This document shows positions 6,894 through 14,081 of a DNA stretch of 33,322 bases, piece by piece. The position numbers and the translations under genes were made by a program. Origin of the DNA: a virus; the IMG/VR virus record IMGVR_UViG_3300030098_004527, positions 1 through 33,322 of that record; one strand, given 5' to 3'. The notes beneath the pieces were generated by a model, which was given only the letters and a program-made list of their open reading frames with translations, was not told where the DNA came from and did no database searches. The stretch's first letter is position 1, and each line of letters begins with the position of its first letter.

Positions 6894-7120
6894 TGAGTGA
6901 TTTTAACGAAATGAGGAGAACGCTAATGAGTAATGAAGCTAACGTGGTTTTAAAAGAGAGATGTTATGCCGAAGCAATCGAGGAAGTTGATAACATGACG
7001 CTAAAGCAACTTAAGTCTGTTATTGAAATTCACCCAGATACCCAACAACATATTGATGGGTACATTATAGCAAAGGCAGAACAGAAGTTTGATAATTTAC
7101 CTGACGTGGGAGGAGAGTGA
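6893..7120 (+). CDS. Hypothetical helical protein
   Basis: This is a 75-residue helical protein (YAEAIEEVDNMTLKQLKSVI in the middle) of unknown function. The start is ambiguous. ATG 6890 or 6893 follows AAGGGGGC and overlaps the previous stop. An in-frame ATG at 6926 has a better AGGAGA site. The protein ends VGGE, and the codons supply the GGGAGGAGAG ribosome site of the next gene. Confidence 0.65.
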   Translation: MSDFNEMRRTLMSNEANVVLKERCYAEAIEEVDNMTLKQLKSVIEIHPDTQQHIDGYIIAKAEQKFDNLPDVGGE

Positions 7121-7362
7121 TGAGTGAAAATAAATCTAATTTTTGTTGTGCAAAAGAAAAACTCTTTACTAGTGGAACAGTTCAGGATTTGATAGATGTC
7201 TTGGAGTTGATAGATGACAAGTCATTGCCTATCAGGGTCATTGAACAAGGTAGGGAAGACGAGGGCATTGACAATTTCTGGCTGTGCGACATTGAAGTTT
7301 CTAGCACAGGTGCTAGTGGCTATGAGCAATCTGGAGAAGTTCGTTTGATAGGGGGAGAGTGA
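7120..7362 (+). CDS. Hypothetical small protein
   Basis: This is an 80-residue protein. ATG 7120 overlaps the previous stop (TGATG) and has GGGAGGAGAG just upstream, so it is preferred to GTG 7117. The pattern TVQDLIDVLELIDDKSLPI, then WLCDIEVSSTGASGYEQSGE, looks like a small phage protein type with an N-terminal helix and a C-terminal beta region. I cannot name it. Two adjacent Cys (FCCAK) occur near the N-terminus. Its stop again overlaps the next start. Confidence 0.7.
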   Translation: MSENKSNFCCAKEKLFTSGTVQDLIDVLELIDDKSLPIRVIEQGREDEGIDNFWLCDIEVSSTGASGYEQSGEVRLIGGE

Positions 7363-7505
7363 TGAGTGAAGTAGACGTTGAAAAACTTGTTCGGTTGTTA
7401 AAGGAAATTAATGTTTCAAAGTATTCACAAGCTGAATACAGAGAAGTTGTTGATTTAATTTATACGGTGGTTAAAACACAAACTAAAGGAGAAACAAATG
7501 GATAA
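7362..7505 (+). CDS. Small hypothetical protein
   Basis: This is a 47-residue frame, MSEVDVEKLVRLLKEINVSK and onward. ATG 7362 overlaps the previous TGA, with GGGGGAGAG as ribosome site. It is helical, with two amphipathic segments. The last codons (AAAGGAGAAACAAATGGATAA) include the ribosome site and ATG of the next gene, an 8-base overlap that suggests translational coupling. The function is unknown. Confidence 0.55.
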   Translation: MSEVDVEKLVRLLKEINVSKYSQAEYREVVDLIYTVVKTQTKGETNG

Positions 7506-7653
7506 AAAATATAAAGCACTTTTAATTAGAAAAGAAGTAAGAGATTTAATTGATGAAAAGAAACTTATTGTAGAAAAGTTGTTGGGGTTAGATTTAAATT
7601 ATAGTCAGTTCATAACGTACTTATGCAACACGATTAAAAAGAAAGAAAGATAA
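7498..7653 (+). CDS. Small protein, possible ribbon-helix-helix DNA binder
   Basis: This is a 51-residue basic protein starting at ATG 7498 after AAAGGAGAAACA. The layout YKALLIRKEVRDLIDEKK, then a second helix LDLNYSQFITYLCNTIKK, resembles the strand-helix-helix pattern of small RHH (CopG/MetJ-type) proteins, where a short strand is followed by two helices. The match is structural impression only, and no diagnostic residue settles it. It lies in the small-gene run before the 7672 gene. Confidence 0.5.
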   Translation: MDKKYKALLIRKEVRDLIDEKKLIVEKLLGLDLNYSQFITYLCNTIKKKER

Positions 7654-7671
7654 CTAAAAAAGGAGAGTAAA

Positions 7672-8910
7672 ATGAGAACGAAACTTTGTACAACTAAATA
7701 TGATTTATATAATTATAATTTCTTTGATGACAACAACCTTGTAAAATACCCTGCTGAATCTAGGGAGTGTGACTGTTTTAGTAAGTGGTTATCAGATCTA
7801 CAGGTAGCGATAGATAAAGCTTCTCATGGTACTTGTGAATTACATATAAAAATTGGAGGAAATAATTGGAAGCCGGGAGCACCACTAGATTCTTTTACTA
7901 ACAGCGAAAACGTGCATATAACCTTATCGAGTAAAATAAATTCAGTAAGTAAAGATGTTTTAGATATTCTAGGCTCTCGATATGATCCTATTCCCTACCA
8001 AATGTTTGTAATAAAATTAACACATAACATCGTAGACTTTTACGATCCCTTGTTGGTTAAATCTGGTGGAGTTCGTAAGGTCCCTCATTGGACTATAGAA
8101 GAAACAGATGTTTACAATTTAGATACCTATTGGGTGAGGCAATTTAAAGATAGTCTGAGTAGTCAGAAAAAACCTAGAGATGTAGTGATGTCGACAACAC
8201 TAAGGGATAAAGTGATTAAAAAAGCTGTTGAGTTTATAAAATTTATTGGCGATCAAAACTACTCAAGGATAGCTAGTAAGTTTGCTGCACATTGTGAGGA
8301 GAGGGCAAGGTATTCTCTTTCTGAATATCAAAGAACTTTAACAGACAGTTTTGAATGTTCTGCAGTGTCTGTTAAAAATACAATGGTTTTATGTGAGGCA
8401 GTTCTTGATATCAAAGATAAACTTGGTTTAGGGAAAAATGATTCTTGTAATTTTACATCGTCTTTACTCCAAGAGGTTGAAACTAAGTCTTTACCAAAAT
8501 ATGCAAAATATAAAAAACAGTCAAATTGTTTAGTTAATATACATCTTATTTTTAAAGTGCCTGAAGTTGTAGGATACCCTGATGGTGCGTATGCGCTTAT
8601 TAGTAAGATGGGATTAAATTGGAGCGCAACTAGCAAAAAGATAGACGATAAGTATATTACTTTTCTAACAGACGTTTTTTGTCCCGGTCTTCAGGGTAAG
8701 TTTAGTTCAGAAGATTCTGAAATTATAAACGCCCACGAGTCCGTGCTTTTTTACTCAGATATTGATTCTATGAGCACGAACGTCAACTCTTTAGTATCTT
8801 TATTAGCTATGACACGTCCAGAATCAGATCACGTAGTAATGATGGAGGGGGTTGGATTTTGGCATCCTTCTAGCGATACGTATTTGTTGACAGAAAGAGT
8901 TGTCAGATGA
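7672..8910 (+). CDS. Large unknown protein
   Basis: This is a 412-residue protein that I do not recognise. ATG 7672 follows AAAAAAGGAGAG, the same strong leader type as the MoxR, 4317, VWA and helicase genes, so high expression is likely. It has no signal peptide or membrane segment. The N-terminal half contains a Cys cluster region (RECDCFSKWLSD), a Gly/Asn-rich turn (IKIGGNNWKPG) and beta-rich stretches. The C-terminal half is mixed alpha/beta with HIHLIF-like hydrophobic strands and ends in a basic tail. Ten Cys in total is high for this window. There is no catalytic motif I can defend. Confidence 0.78.
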   Translation: MRTKLCTTKYDLYNYNFFDDNNLVKYPAESRECDCFSKWLSDLQVAIDKASHGTCELHIKIGGNNWKPGAPLDSFTNSENVHITLSSKINSVSKDVLDILGSRYDPIPYQMFVIKLTHNIVDFYDPLLVKSGGVRKVPHWTIEETDVYNLDTYWVRQFKDSLSSQKKPRDVVMSTTLRDKVIKKAVEFIKFIGDQNYSRIASKFAAHCEERARYSLSEYQRTLTDSFECSAVSVKNTMVLCEAVLDIKDKLGLGKNDSCNFTSSLLQEVETKSLPKYAKYKKQSNCLVNIHLIFKVPEVVGYPDGAYALISKMGLNWSATSKKIDDKYITFLTDVFCPGLQGKFSSEDSEIINAHESVLFYSDIDSMSTNVNSLVSLLAMTRPESDHVVMMEGVGFWHPSSDTYLLTERVVR

Positions 8911-8922
8911 TAGGATTTATTT

Positions 8923-9447
8923 ATGAAAAATAATAGTAAATTTTACTACAAATTTAGGTTTGAATATTTAGATGATTTTTTTAGTAAGGGTATTTTTTAT
9001 TCTTTACAACACTCGCTTTCTTTGTCCACTCCTCCTACTCCTACTCTCTTAGAAGAAAAATTAAGTTTATTGTGTATGTGGAATAGTAACAAAGAGTTAT
9101 ATGGTGTTGGTAGAAGACTAACTAAAAATATTTTTCATGTACACATATCACCAAGTGAGGCTAAGATTATGCAGAAAGAAAAGAAGAAATTAAGCACTAA
9201 AGATAAGATAGCTGATTTTTTTGAAGAACACCCTAATGAATACTATGACGCACCTCAAGTTGCTGACAGTATTAAAAGTGATTCATCTTATGTTAGAGAA
9301 TTATTATGTAGTCTACACAGGGAGGGGTTCTTAGATAAAGAGTCTCATATTAACGAAAAAAGGTACAGAGTTTATAAGTACCGTTTGACACCCCCACTTC
9401 CCGATATAGACCCTTCAATATTATCAAGGAAAAGAAACAATGGATAA
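8923..9447 (+). CDS. Winged-helix-like protein
   Basis: This is a 174-residue protein. ATG 8923 has a weak TAGGAT site. The N-terminal 85 residues are hydrophobic/aromatic and unassigned. Residues 86-165 read as a winged helix: a helix KDKIADFFEEHP, then YYDAPQVADSIKSDSSYVRE, then LLCSLHREGFLDKES, and a basic wing (EKRYRVYKYRL). This order of helix, helix-turn-helix and wing is typical of DNA-binding regulators. It may regulate phage or host genes. It overlaps the next gene by 8 bases. Confidence 0.65.
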   Translation: MKNNSKFYYKFRFEYLDDFFSKGIFYSLQHSLSLSTPPTPTLLEEKLSLLCMWNSNKELYGVGRRLTKNIFHVHISPSEAKIMQKEKKKLSTKDKIADFFEEHPNEYYDAPQVADSIKSDSSYVRELLCSLHREGFLDKESHINEKRYRVYKYRLTPPLPDIDPSILSRKRNNG

Positions 9448-9667
9448 AATTTTAGCTTTTTGTTTAGGTATACTTTTATACTGGTTCATTACTGGATTCA
9501 CTCAAGAAGAACTAGCAGAACGTATGAAAAGTGTTTGGAAAGATGCCTATATGATTGGGAAAGAAGATGGGTATATTCAAGGTAAAAGTGAATACGCCTA
9601 TATGCAAACCCGTGAGTGGTTATCTGCTAAGTGTATGCTTTTTAATTGGGATGAGGAGGCAAAGTAA
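9440..9667 (+). CDS. Small protein with N-terminal membrane segment
   Basis: This is a 75-residue protein. Residues 3-20 (KILAFCLGILLYWFITGF) form a clear hydrophobic helix, either a membrane anchor or an uncleaved signal. The rest is soluble and charged, ending FNWDEEAK. ATG 9440 overlaps the end of the previous gene, and GAAACA gives only a poor ribosome site, so coupling is likely. Its last codons carry the GAGGAGG site for the glycosyltransferase. The role is unknown. A membrane-located early protein such as an exclusion or envelope-modifying factor is possible. Confidence 0.62.
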   Translation: MDKILAFCLGILLYWFITGFTQEELAERMKSVWKDAYMIGKEDGYIQGKSEYAYMQTREWLSAKCMLFNWDEEAK

Positions 9668-9668
9668 T

Positions 9669-10490
9669 ATGAAAGATTTAGAGCTTAAAAATTTAAAAAC
9701 ATTTAATATTGAAGAGGGTAGTTCACACTTAAATATATCAAGCCCTAAATCACTTCCTTCTGTGCTGATAGCTACACCCATGTATAGTGGACAGTGCACA
9801 GGTCAATATACAATATCTATTATTAATACGATTAATAACCTAAGTGTTAACAATTGTGAAACTTACTTAGCGAACATCACGAATGAGTCATTAATCACTA
9901 GAGCAAGAAACGAACTTGTACGTATGTTTTTAGAAGATTCAAAATGCACACACATTATGTTCATAGATGCAGATATGCAGTTTTCTGCAGAAGCAGTATA
10001 CAAATTAGTAGAGCATGATGAGGATGTTGTAGGTGGTCTGTATCCTAAGAAAGTTATAAATTGGAACGCACTACAAACTGCAGCTAATAGAGGTATTAAA
10101 AATATAAAAAGCTTTGCAGGAGACTATGTAATTAACTTTCCTCATGGTGTTAACACTATTAAAAAGAACAGTAAAGGTCTAGTAAAAGTTCGGCATGCAG
10201 GCACTGGGTTTATGTTAGTGAAAAGAAAAGTGTTTGAGAGGCTTTCTAATCATGTACCCACTTACCGTACATGCACTAAAAAAGATAGTAGAGGAGACTT
10301 TTTAAAACCATTGACTAAACAGTTCTTTGACACAAGTATTGATGAGACAGGGGCATTGTTGTCTGAAGACTATCATTTTTGTGATCTCTGGAACAAACAT
10401 GGTGGAGAAGTTTTTGTTGATTTAGATGTTGAATTGAAACATGTTGGTACACACGTATTTGAAGGTAATATAGCAGACTTTAATTTTTAG
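9669..10490 (+). CDS. GT-A-fold glycosyltransferase (family 2-like)
   Basis: This is a 273-residue enzyme. ATG 9669, one base after the previous stop, is chosen because GAGGAGG lies 10 bases upstream; the frame stays open further upstream but without a site. Residues 31-38 (SVLIATPM) are the first beta strand of a GT-A fold. FIDADM at 99-104 supplies the DxD metal/nucleotide-sugar site. LYPKK around 124-128, and SEDYHFCDLW starting at residue 232, match the usual acceptor-side acidic pair of GT2-like enzymes. It would transfer a sugar from a nucleotide donor. In phages this could act on DNA, host surface sugars or virion proteins. Its position amid DNA-metabolism genes mildly favours a DNA or early role. 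Confidence 0.8.
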   Translation: MKDLELKNLKTFNIEEGSSHLNISSPKSLPSVLIATPMYSGQCTGQYTISIINTINNLSVNNCETYLANITNESLITRARNELVRMFLEDSKCTHIMFIDADMQFSAEAVYKLVEHDEDVVGGLYPKKVINWNALQTAANRGIKNIKSFAGDYVINFPHGVNTIKKNSKGLVKVRHAGTGFMLVKRKVFERLSNHVPTYRTCTKKDSRGDFLKPLTKQFFDTSIDETGALLSEDYHFCDLWNKHGGEVFVDLDVELKHVGTHVFEGNIADFNF

Positions 10491-10498
10491 GAGGGAAA

Positions 10499-10753
10499 AT
10501 GATTTTTAAAAAAGATTCTGGTGCAAAAGAGGTACAGATTGGTGGGACTCATTACAAAGATATGGGCGCAGAACCTTGGGAAGTTTTAGAGAAATGGTTG
10601 TCACCCACTCAATTTAAAGGGTTTTTGTTAGGCACTTCAATTAAATATTTGGCAAGGGTGAATGTTAAAGATGTAGAGGGTAAGGGTGGACTACAAGATA
10701 TTAAAAAAGCACACCACACGTTGTCGTACTTGATTGAACACTTAGAAAAATAG
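10499..10753 (+). CDS. DUF3310 family protein
   Basis: This is an 84-residue protein with the DUF3310 pattern. GGTHYKDMGAEPWEVLEKWL is followed by FKGFLLGTSIKYLARVNVKD and a K-G-GLQDIKKAHHTLSYLIEHL helix. The family is common in phage replication and nucleotide-metabolism regions and has no agreed function. ATG 10499 follows AGGAGGGAAA, and the stop is followed at once by the GGGGGTGG site of the alpha-CTD-like gene. Confidence 0.83.
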   Translation: MIFKKDSGAKEVQIGGTHYKDMGAEPWEVLEKWLSPTQFKGFLLGTSIKYLARVNVKDVEGKGGLQDIKKAHHTLSYLIEHLEK

Positions 10754-10762
10754 GGGGTGGTT

Positions 10763-11395
10763 ATGGCTATGGGTAAAAAAAAGAAATTACGAGAGAAAAT
10801 TTACAAAGAATCGAATAGACCTGTAGGTCATTATCTGATGCCAATAGATAGTTTAGGTTTATCAAATAGAATAAACAATTCGTTAAAAGCATATGGTATT
10901 TTTTACATCGCAGACTTAGTGCAATTTACATCAAAGCAACTATTAGAGTGTGTACCAAATATTAACAAAATATCTATCGAAGAAATTGAAAAAGTTATCT
11001 TTAAGCATAGATTTACTTTTGAAACTAAAATTTTAATAGACCCTTTGCTTAATGAAATTATTGATAATTTCCATACACATATAGTAGATAGCATGAAACA
11101 ACGAAGAGAATCAACTTTAAAATACGATCCTGTGCTTTCAAGACCAATAGCTGATACATTTATGCGAGACGCTAACATAGACACTTTACACGGAGAGGGT
11201 ATTTATACAATTCTTGATTTAGTCCAACGCACTGAAAATGAAATATTACATATACCGTCGATAGGGAAGAAGTCTTTAGATGACATAAAAACAATTTTAA
11301 AACAAAGAGGTTTATCTCTTGGTATGTCAATAACTCAATTAGTTAAGATGAAAGACGAAGAACGAAAAGACATCATAAGAAAAGGGTCATGGTAA
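10763..11395 (+). CDS. Protein with two RNA polymerase alpha-CTD-like domains
   Basis: This is a 210-residue protein with a basic N-terminus (MAMGKKKKLREK). ATG 10763 is chosen over GTG 10757 because AGGGGGTGG precedes it. Domain 1 (residues about 26-86) matches the alpha C-terminal domain of RNA polymerase: R36, N39 and K42 line up with E. coli R265, N268 and K271, then YIADLVQ, then N66 and S71 for N294 and S299. Domain 2 (about 121-195) aligns without gaps with the E. coli linker and CTD from YDPVLSRP through DLVQRTE, IPSIGKKSLDDIK and RGLSLGM. It lacks R265 and N268 (A137, D140) but keeps G168, K170 and S171. It may bind UP-element DNA or regulators in place of host alpha. No assembly domain is present. 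Confidence 0.85.
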   Translation: MAMGKKKKLREKIYKESNRPVGHYLMPIDSLGLSNRINNSLKAYGIFYIADLVQFTSKQLLECVPNINKISIEEIEKVIFKHRFTFETKILIDPLLNEIIDNFHTHIVDSMKQRRESTLKYDPVLSRPIADTFMRDANIDTLHGEGIYTILDLVQRTENEILHIPSIGKKSLDDIKTILKQRGLSLGMSITQLVKMKDEERKDIIRKGSW

Positions 11396-11703
11396 TGACA
11401 CCTGAGAAGAAAGTTAAAAACAAAGTCGTAGAGATTTTAAAACGACACAAAGCATACTACTTTTATCCTATGACAGGTGGTTATGGTAGAAGTGGTGTGC
11501 CTGATATTGTTGGGTGTTATAAAGGGCAGTTTTTTGGTATCGAGTGTAAAGCCGGAAATAATAAACCAACTGCACTCCAAGAAAAAAATCTTAGGGAAAT
11601 TAACAGAAATAATGGACTTACTCTAATTATTAATGAAAAAAATATAGATATGGTTGAGACGATGTTAACAACTTGTCAAATTTTAGGGGGGCGTTCGCTT
11701 TGA
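11389..11703 (+). CDS. VRR-NUC domain nuclease
   Basis: This is a 104-residue stand-alone VRR-NUC (PD-(D/E)XK-like) nuclease. GVPDIVG gives the catalytic PD (D39), IECKAG gives E52 and K54, and KPTALQ gives the conserved Gln64. The family cuts branched DNA such as Holliday junctions or flaps, and in phages it often lies next to SNF2-type helicases, as at 15102 here. ATG 11389 overlaps the end of the alpha-CTD-like gene (a second ATG at 11395 is equally usable). Its stop overlaps the TTG start of the next gene, and a run of six G (11686-11691) lies just before it. Confidence 0.87.
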   Translation: MVMTPEKKVKNKVVEILKRHKAYYFYPMTGGYGRSGVPDIVGCYKGQFFGIECKAGNNKPTALQEKNLREINRNNGLTLIINEKNIDMVETMLTTCQILGGRSL

Positions 11704-11936
11704 GAAGAAAACATACTTGTAGACAAGTACAACTTTATAGATGTTTAGAAAGAAATTATGTTTTATCTGTAAAGCAATTATCTAGTCGGCTAAAACTTAG
11801 CATAAGAAGTATACGGAGATACTTACCTATACTTTTGGAACATAAATTGATTGAGGTAAGGTTTACGGAAATAAGAGGTAATTCAAAAAAACCAACTTAT
11901 TTTTATTCTGTAATTAGAGACGAGAGTTCTTCATGA
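11700..11936 (+). CDS. Small winged-helix/HTH DNA-binding protein
   Basis: This is a 78-residue basic protein. The likely start is TTG 11700, inside the TTGA overlap with the VRR-NUC stop and 8 bases after AGGGGGG; the frame is open further upstream. Residues about 19-50 form a helix-turn-helix (YVLSVKQLSSRLKLSIRSIR), then RYLPILLEHKLIEVRF and a wing with GNSKKPTYFYSV. It is probably a small regulator or DNA-binding accessory. A -1 frameshift at the G run could also fuse it to the nuclease. Confidence 0.62.
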   Translation: MRRKHTCRQVQLYRCLERNYVLSVKQLSSRLKLSIRSIRRYLPILLEHKLIEVRFTEIRGNSKKPTYFYSVIRDESSS

Positions 11937-12250
11937 TGAAACAAGACATTCAGTTTGACAAATTATTGACATTAACTAAAAAATACAAACTAAATTTAGT
12001 TGATTTAAAACTTATCTCGTATGCAAATACTTGTTGGAATAATGGGGATTCTATTAGGGTAACGGATTTAATGAAACAACACGAGATCGCTTCACCTAGC
12101 ACAATTCACAGTAGAGTCACTGAACATTTAATTGGTAAAGATTTATTTGTGATAACTAAGAATCCACAAGATGCTAGAGAAAAATTTATAGTTAAGGGCC
12201 AGATGTTTAAAACATTATTAGACGAAATAAGTAATGTTGATAACGATTGA
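11933..12250 (+). CDS. MarR-like winged-helix protein
   Basis: This is a 105-residue protein. It starts at ATG 11933 (or 11936), overlapping the previous stop and without a strong ribosome site. An N-terminal helix (DKLLTLTKKYKLNLVDLKLI) precedes a helix-turn-helix (IRVTDLMKQHEIASPSTIHS). A recognition-helix region RVTEHLIGKDLF and a wing with NPQDAREKFIV then follow, close to the D.R..L.T..G layout of MarR-type regulators. It probably binds DNA as a dimer. It ends 17 bases inside the DNA polymerase gene. Confidence 0.68.
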   Translation: MMKQDIQFDKLLTLTKKYKLNLVDLKLISYANTCWNNGDSIRVTDLMKQHEIASPSTIHSRVTEHLIGKDLFVITKNPQDAREKFIVKGQMFKTLLDEISNVDND

Positions 12251-14081
12251 TTTTGAAACTTATTATGACAAGAAGTTTAGTTTATCTAAGTTAACTACAG
12301 AAGAATATATACGTGACGATAGATTTGAAGTTATCGGCGTTGCATTAAAAGTTAACGAAGAAGATTCTCAATGGTTCTCTGGTACTAAACAAGAAACAAA
12401 AGATTGGCTATCTCAATTTAATTGGGGTAATGCTTTGGTGTTGGCACATAACACCATGTTTGATGGAGCTATACTGTCTTGGTATTTTAATATACACCCT
12501 TATAAATTAGCAGATACGTTATGTATGGCAAGAGCAGTTAATGGTGTATTTGAATCTGTTAGCCTTGCGAATTTATCTAAGAAATATAATCTTGGAGAAA
12601 AAGGTTTAGAAGTACAAGACGCTTTGGGTAAGCGTAGATTAGACTTTACCTCATCTGAATTAGAGCAATATGCAAAGTACTGTCGCAATGACGTACAACT
12701 TACATATGATTTATTTGAAAAATTGCTTATTGATTTCCCCACAAAAGAGTTAAAAATTATAGATATAACATTAAAGATGTTTACCGAGCCGGGTCTTCAG
12801 TTAGATGTTCCTCTTCTGACAAGTCATTTACAGGAGACTATAGAAAGGAAACAACAGCTATTAAAAAAAGCAAATGTCTGTAAAGAAGATCTAATGAGTA
12901 ACGATAAGTTTGCTGAGTTACTGAAAGTTGAAGCTATAGACCCCCCAACAAAAATATCCTTACGCACAGGCAATGAAGCTTGGGCGTTTGCAAAAACTGA
13001 TGAGGACTTTAGAAAATTAGCTAAACATGAAAACGAGAGAATACGAGATTTGGTCGCTGCACGTTTAGGTAACAAAACTACTTTAGAAGAAACAAGAACC
13101 CAACGGTTTATTGATATAGCTAACCGTGGATTGATGCCAGTTCCCTTGAGATATTATGCAGCGCATACAGGGAGATGGGGAGGAGATGACAAAGTTAATT
13201 TACAAAATTTACCTTCTCGTGGTTTAGATGGAAATAAACTAAAGCAATCAATTAAACCTATTGATGGTTATGTAATTATAGACGCAGACTCTTCACAAAT
13301 TGAAGCAAGAGTTCTAGCTTGGTTATCTGAACAACATGATTTAGTTGAAGCGTTCGCAAAAGGAGAAGATGTTTACAAGATCATGGCAAGTGCTATATAT
13401 AAAAAAGAAATAGAAGATATTACTAAGCAGGAAAGGTTTGTGGGAAAGACTACAATTTTGGGCTGTGGGTATGGTATGGGAGCAATTAGATTTCAAGATC
13501 AGTTAAGGACATTCGGAGTGGAGGTATCCGAAGAAGAATCTAAACACATTGTTAAAACTTATAGAAACACGTATACGCAAATAGAAAATTTATGGAAGCA
13601 AGCTGATAGATGTTTAGAAAGTATATTAAATAAGACAGGTAATACTTTGGGTAAGAAAGGCGTATTATTTTTTAATCCAATCGAAGAAGGATTTCAATTA
13701 CCAAATGGTTTATGGCAAAGGTATAAAAATCTTTCCGTGTTTGAACGTTATTTATTTGGCGATAACGAGGGTGGTGGTATTTATAAACGTCAATACTCTT
13801 ACAAGACCAGAGACACTACTACAATTTATGGTGGTAAACTTATAGAGAATATATGTCAGGCTTTAGCTAGATGTATCATTGCTGAACAAATGGCACGAAT
13901 ATCAAATAGATATAAAGTTGTATTAACGGTTCATGATGCTGTTGCTTGTATAGTCAAGGAAACAGAAGCAGAAGAAGGAGTAAAATTTATTGAAACCTGT
14001 ATGAAATGGAGACCTAGTTGGTGCAAAGACCTGCCTTTAGATTGTGAGTCAGGTGTAGGTAAAAATTATGGGGACACTTAA
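12234..14081 (+). CDS. polA: Family A DNA polymerase with 3'-5' exonuclease
   Basis: This is a 615-residue replicative polymerase. The exonuclease domain has DFET (D6, E8), N73 and D77 in AHNTMFD, and YCRND (Y149, D153). The polymerase domain has HTGRWGG and VNLQNLP near 311-327, motif A DADSSQIEAR (catalytic D352, E357), motif B R401 to Y413, and motif C VHDA (H567, D568). K405, L409 and Y413 correspond to E. coli Pol I K758, F762 and Y766, so position 762 is Leu. The motif C Glu (E883 in E. coli) is Ala. There is no 5' nuclease domain, as in many phage enzymes. ATG 12234 overlaps the previous gene and has only a weak site. The nuclease at 14068 overlaps its end. Confidence 0.93.
   Translation: MLITIDFETYYDKKFSLSKLTTEEYIRDDRFEVIGVALKVNEEDSQWFSGTKQETKDWLSQFNWGNALVLAHNTMFDGAILSWYFNIHPYKLADTLCMARAVNGVFESVSLANLSKKYNLGEKGLEVQDALGKRRLDFTSSELEQYAKYCRNDVQLTYDLFEKLLIDFPTKELKIIDITLKMFTEPGLQLDVPLLTSHLQETIERKQQLLKKANVCKEDLMSNDKFAELLKVEAIDPPTKISLRTGNEAWAFAKTDEDFRKLAKHENERIRDLVAARLGNKTTLEETRTQRFIDIANRGLMPVPLRYYAAHTGRWGGDDKVNLQNLPSRGLDGNKLKQSIKPIDGYVIIDADSSQIEARVLAWLSEQHDLVEAFAKGEDVYKIMASAIYKKEIEDITKQERFVGKTTILGCGYGMGAIRFQDQLRTFGVEVSEEESKHIVKTYRNTYTQIENLWKQADRCLESILNKTGNTLGKKGVLFFNPIEEGFQLPNGLWQRYKNLSVFERYLFGDNEGGGIYKRQYSYKTRDTTTIYGGKLIENICQALARCIIAEQMARISNRYKVVLTVHDAVACIVKETEAEEGVKFIETCMKWRPSWCKDLPLDCESGVGKNYGDT

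Noticed and set aside
7268-7296. TTGACA box in the 7120 gene
   Set aside because: No -10-like sequence at 16 to 18 bases; inside coding sequence.
8887-8916. TTGACA, 18 bases, TAGGAT before the 8923 gene
   Set aside because: The -10 box is poor, and transcription would begin at about the ATG itself. The bases are also the last codons of the 412-residue gene.
9555-9668. Upstream extension of the glycosyltransferase
   Set aside because: The extension overlaps the 9440 gene and lacks a ribosome site, while ATG 9669 has GAGGAGG.
10763-11395. Complete RNA polymerase alpha subunit
   Set aside because: The N-terminal assembly domain is absent; only CTD-like units are present.
12237-12266. TTGATA, 18 bases, TATTAT promoter-like sequence
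   Set aside because: It lies in the first codons of the polymerase exonuclease motif (ITIDFETYY), so the bases are explained by the protein.
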